A stretch of DNA of 38,855 nt from Rhizobiales bacterium 32-66-11 (GTDB lineage Bacteria; Pseudomonadota; Alphaproteobacteria; Rhizobiales; Xanthobacteraceae). The notes beneath the pieces were generated by a model that worked only from the letters and a program-made list of their open reading frames with translations, searched no databases and was not told the origin of the DNA. Position 1 is the stretch's first letter; every line of letters begins with the position of its first letter. The stretch lies in contig NCEH01000012.1 in the NCBI GenBank assembly GCA_002304505.1, forward strand, positions 1 through 38,855, given 5' to 3'. A program made the translations under genes and the position numbers. This document shows, piece by piece, positions 36,802 to 38,855 of this stretch.

Positions 36802-37944
36802 ATGCGATCAGGAAGACATTTCCTTCTCCTGTGCCTTCTTGCGGGCGCGGTGGCTTTTTTCCCTATGCCGGCTGATGCCCATGTAAAATGGTTCGCGCCC
36901 TATATCGTCGGTGCGGCACCGCAATCCATCGGTACAGTCCTGAGCGACCCTTGGTTCTGGATCGGCCTTGCTTTGGTGGTCGTCTTTTTCTCGGTGACGC
37001 GGCTCGTCGAGACGAGCCGGTGGGGAGAGAGGATCCATGACGGGCTGGATTACGTCACTTCCCCACTCTGGAAGCGCATCGACGACTATATCAGGGTGAC
37101 TGTCGGCGCGTTCTTCGTCGCGATCTTCTCCGTGGGCGGGGTGTACCTCACCCCAGATCTCAAGACGCCGGCCGAATGGGTGTCCTGGCTGCAACTCCTG
37201 ATCGCCGCGCTCATCTTCTACCGAAGCACCATGCCGCTTGCCGGCATCGGCATCATCGCCCTTTGGCTCCTGGCGTTGCGCGATTACGACCTCTTCCATC
37301 TGTTCGACTATCTCGCGCTCGGCGTCGGCATCGCCGGCTATCTGGTCATCGAGCCGTCGAAGAATGAAGCCTTGAGATCGCACCGTTTCGAGGTGCTTCG
37401 CTGGGGCCTCGCCATTGCGCTCATGTGGTCGAGCCTGGAGAAGTTCGCCTTCCCAGGCTGGTTCTACCCTCTCGTCGAGGAAAAGCCCTTCCTCACGTTC
37501 GGGATGCCGCGGGACGTCTTCATTCCCATGGCGGGGATCGCCGAGTTCACCATGGGCTTCGGCCTGCTCTGGACGCCGCTGGTCCGGCGCCTGTCTGCCG
37601 TGGCGCTTCTCGTGATCTTCACCGCCGCGGTGTGGCCGTTCGGGCGGATCGACCTGATCGGGCATGGCCTGATTATGGCGATCCTCGTCGCGGTCGCCTG
37701 CGACCAGTATCGCATCACGCGGTTCCTGCCCTCGCTGAAGATGCACGCTCCGGCCATTCCGGGCGGCATCGCCGCCGCCATGGCCCTGTTCATGACGGCC
37801 TATTGGGGCCTGCATGCCGGCTTCTACGGCGCCGACGGTTTCACAGGCTCTCCTACCGACGAGCGCGCGACCCATTCCTTCAATGAAGAGCATCCGCACG
37901 GGCCCAAATCCGACAGCGGCATAGGTGCTCCCCCGACGAAATAG
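36802..37944 (+). CDS. Polytopic membrane protein, DoxX-like, unknown function
   Basis: A 380-residue membrane protein with a signal-like first segment (FLLLCLLAGAVAFFPMPADA) directly followed by HVKWFAPYIVG, then about nine membrane helices. The middle has ALMWSSLEKFAFPGWFYPLV and GIAEFTMGFGLLWTPLVRRL, recalling DoxX-type quinone-linked proteins. The C-terminal tail is hydrophilic with histidines (EEHPHGPKSD). The ATG at 36802 has GGAGG before it and is preferred to 36751. No substrate is evident. Confidence 0.8.
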   Translation: MRSGRHFLLLCLLAGAVAFFPMPADAHVKWFAPYIVGAAPQSIGTVLSDPWFWIGLALVVVFFSVTRLVETSRWGERIHDGLDYVTSPLWKRIDDYIRVTVGAFFVAIFSVGGVYLTPDLKTPAEWVSWLQLLIAALIFYRSTMPLAGIGIIALWLLALRDYDLFHLFDYLALGVGIAGYLVIEPSKNEALRSHRFEVLRWGLAIALMWSSLEKFAFPGWFYPLVEEKPFLTFGMPRDVFIPMAGIAEFTMGFGLLWTPLVRRLSAVALLVIFTAAVWPFGRIDLIGHGLIMAILVAVACDQYRITRFLPSLKMHAPAIPGGIAAAMALFMTAYWGLHAGFYGADGFTGSPTDERATHSFNEEHPHGPKSDSGIGAPPTK

Positions 37945-38053
37945 GATTGGGAGGCCTCGCGTGCGTGCCGATCGTGCGGGAGCGCAGTGATCCGATTGAG
38001 GTCGTCGGATGGACCCGCTCGGCTTGGGTACGCCACCCTCTCTGTTTGCTAGC

Positions 38054-38078
38054 TTCGAAGGTGGAGGGAATCGAACCT
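38054..38078 (+). repeat. tRNA-3'-end-like 25-bp repeat, right copy
   Basis: The sequence starting TTCGAAGGTGGAGGGAATCG matches the copy at 23463 at 23 of 25 positions. Minus-strand reading GGTTCGATTCCCTCCACC is a standard T-loop plus acceptor strand. The upstream bases that should close the T-stem (CAA against CTC) do not pair and no cloverleaf is seen, so this is a remnant, not a tRNA gene. The remaining gap 37945-38186 appears empty. Confidence 0.5.
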
Positions 38079-38186
38079 TGAACCCCCTCAATCGCGGCCA
38101 TAACCGGGCGAGAAGAGCTCGAGGATCCACGCAGCCGGCATGGGCGAGGATGCCGACTACTCCAATAAGCCGCGTTCGCGTGCGCT

Positions 38187-38768
38187 CTATGTCCCAGACT
38201 GTTCGCCGCGGTCGCTCTCTAGCATGCCCTCGGAGATCATCAATTCAACGGACAGGTTGACTGCTCCGATCTCGTGCGCCGTAAGCGCCGCGCCGTCGTA
38301 ACGTGCGGCGAGATCGAGGCTTAGTTCTTCAATCAAGCGAATAATAATATAGATATGAAGCGCGTAGGCTTTACGCGCAAACTCGTCATCGGTCTCCGGG
38401 AAGTGTCGGGTGAAATTCGTTGGCCCCGGAAGATTTTCAACTTCGCCGCCCCAAGCTGTCGCTACTTGGACAACGTGGTGCTTCGACACATGCGCTGCCG
38501 CCGAGAGGTCGCCATATAGACGCGCCAGCGATTGCTCTAGTGAAGCCACATTTGGTGCGCCGTTTGATTTTCGTCTGTCCGCTTTCACCGCCTTCAATTG
38601 AGCGAGAATCTCTAGTTCCTGCCGGAGCAGTCCACAGGCCTGCATGTAGCGCGCTTCAGCGATCGCGGCTTCGCAGACTGGCAAACCGATCACGAACGTA
38701 GCGAAGAGCGCATCGCGTTCGAAGGCCGCTCTATCGCCCTCGACCACTGCTCCATTGTAAGCGCTCAT
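38187..38768 (-). CDS. Unrecognised soluble protein
   Basis: A 193-residue, mainly helical protein (MSAYNGAVVEGDRAAFERDA; YMQACGLLRQELEILAQLKA; ARLYGDLSAAAHVSKHHVVQ) without signal peptide or clear motif. The shape recalls uncharacterised helical proteins with a histidine-rich middle (AAHVSKHH), but I cannot name a family. Base composition is less GC-rich than that of the neighbours, consistent with acquired DNA near the right-hand repeat. No strong ribosome-binding site is seen before the ATG. Confidence 0.65.
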   Translation of the reverse strand: MSAYNGAVVEGDRAAFERDALFATFVIGLPVCEAAIAEARYMQACGLLRQELEILAQLKAVKADRRKSNGAPNVASLEQSLARLYGDLSAAAHVSKHHVVQVATAWGGEVENLPGPTNFTRHFPETDDEFARKAYALHIYIIIRLIEELSLDLAARYDGAALTAHEIGAVNLSVELMISEGMLESDRGEQSGT

Positions 38769-38809
38769 TTCAGAGCACGTCGTAAACCGGCTTGAAGCGG
38801 TTCATGCGT

Positions 38810-38855
38810 TCATGCCGGCTGTTTTTTGAAGTTGAAAGGCAGCAGGTCGTTGATA
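38810..38855 (-). mobile_element. 3' end of a transposase gene, possibly IS66 family
   Basis: Reading leftward from the window edge, the frame INDLLPFNFKKQPA ends at a TGA (38812-38810). The sequence resembles the C-terminus of IS66-family transposases, which often end with a D-L/E-L-P-W/F-N-F segment. Only 14 residues are visible, so the call is weak. Confidence 0.35.

Noticed and set aside
38030..38110. Functional tRNA gene on the minus strand
   Set aside because: Only the T-loop and acceptor strand are recognisable. The T-stem does not close and no anticodon arm is found.

Overview
The window is GC-rich DNA, compactly coded, with the style of an alphaproteobacterium, most likely of the order Hyphomicrobiales (Rhizobiales). 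This rests on protein style and gene neighbourhoods (YhaO/YhaN pair, CsoR-type repressor with CDF exporter, Czc efflux, a ChrB/ChrA chromate locus, an OmpR-type winged helix fused to a STAND ATPase); no species can be named. I see no rRNA, complete tRNA or CRISPR array.

Region 1 (1-4912, minus strand): a two-gene DNA-end-processing operon (YhaO-like metallophosphoesterase, then a YhaN-like ATPase running off the left edge), preceded by an open frame that lacks its 5' end and may mark a junction.

Region 2 (5026-18979): a nickel/cobalt/zinc/cadmium efflux island built around one short divergent control region at 6980-7007. Leftward go a His-rich exported protein, a HupE/UreJ membrane protein and a membrane-anchored accessory protein. 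Rightward go a CsoR/RcnR-family repressor, a CDF exporter with an unusual C-terminal extension, an NreB-like MFS exporter with a His-rich tail, a YqaA-like membrane protein, a NicO/RcnA-like exporter, a CzcI-like protein, CzcC, CzcB, CzcA and four small, mostly exported proteins of unknown function. The two sides together could move metal across both membranes.

Region 3 (18946-23290): a chromate-resistance locus. ChrB and ChrA go right. A superoxide dismutase-rhodanese fusion (broken by a frameshift), a ChrB C-terminal-domain protein and a small exported protein go left, coupled by ATGA overlaps.

Region 4 (23463-38078): a segment bracketed by two near-identical 25-bp tRNA-3'-end look-alikes. 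It holds hydrolases, a crotonase-family enzyme, a protein made of two homologous halves, a peptide-type ABC importer without ATPase genes, a metallo-beta-lactamase-fold enzyme, a DJ-1-like protein without its cysteine, a large OmpR-type winged-helix/STAND-ATPase/TPR-like regulator, a tiny putative lipopeptide, an isochorismatase-family enzyme and a membrane protein. Four promoters here carry the same 19-bp element (consensus YTTTRCATCCCTTMACTCG) in the same orientation to their genes and 73-97 bp before the start codons. The element contains two TTNNC half-sites exactly 10 bp apart, as expected for tandem OmpR-type winged helices. I propose that the regulator at 32567-35425 controls these units as one local regulon; this is the most interesting signal in the window.

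Region 5 (38187-38855): an unrecognised gene and what looks like the 3' end of a transposase gene at the right edge.
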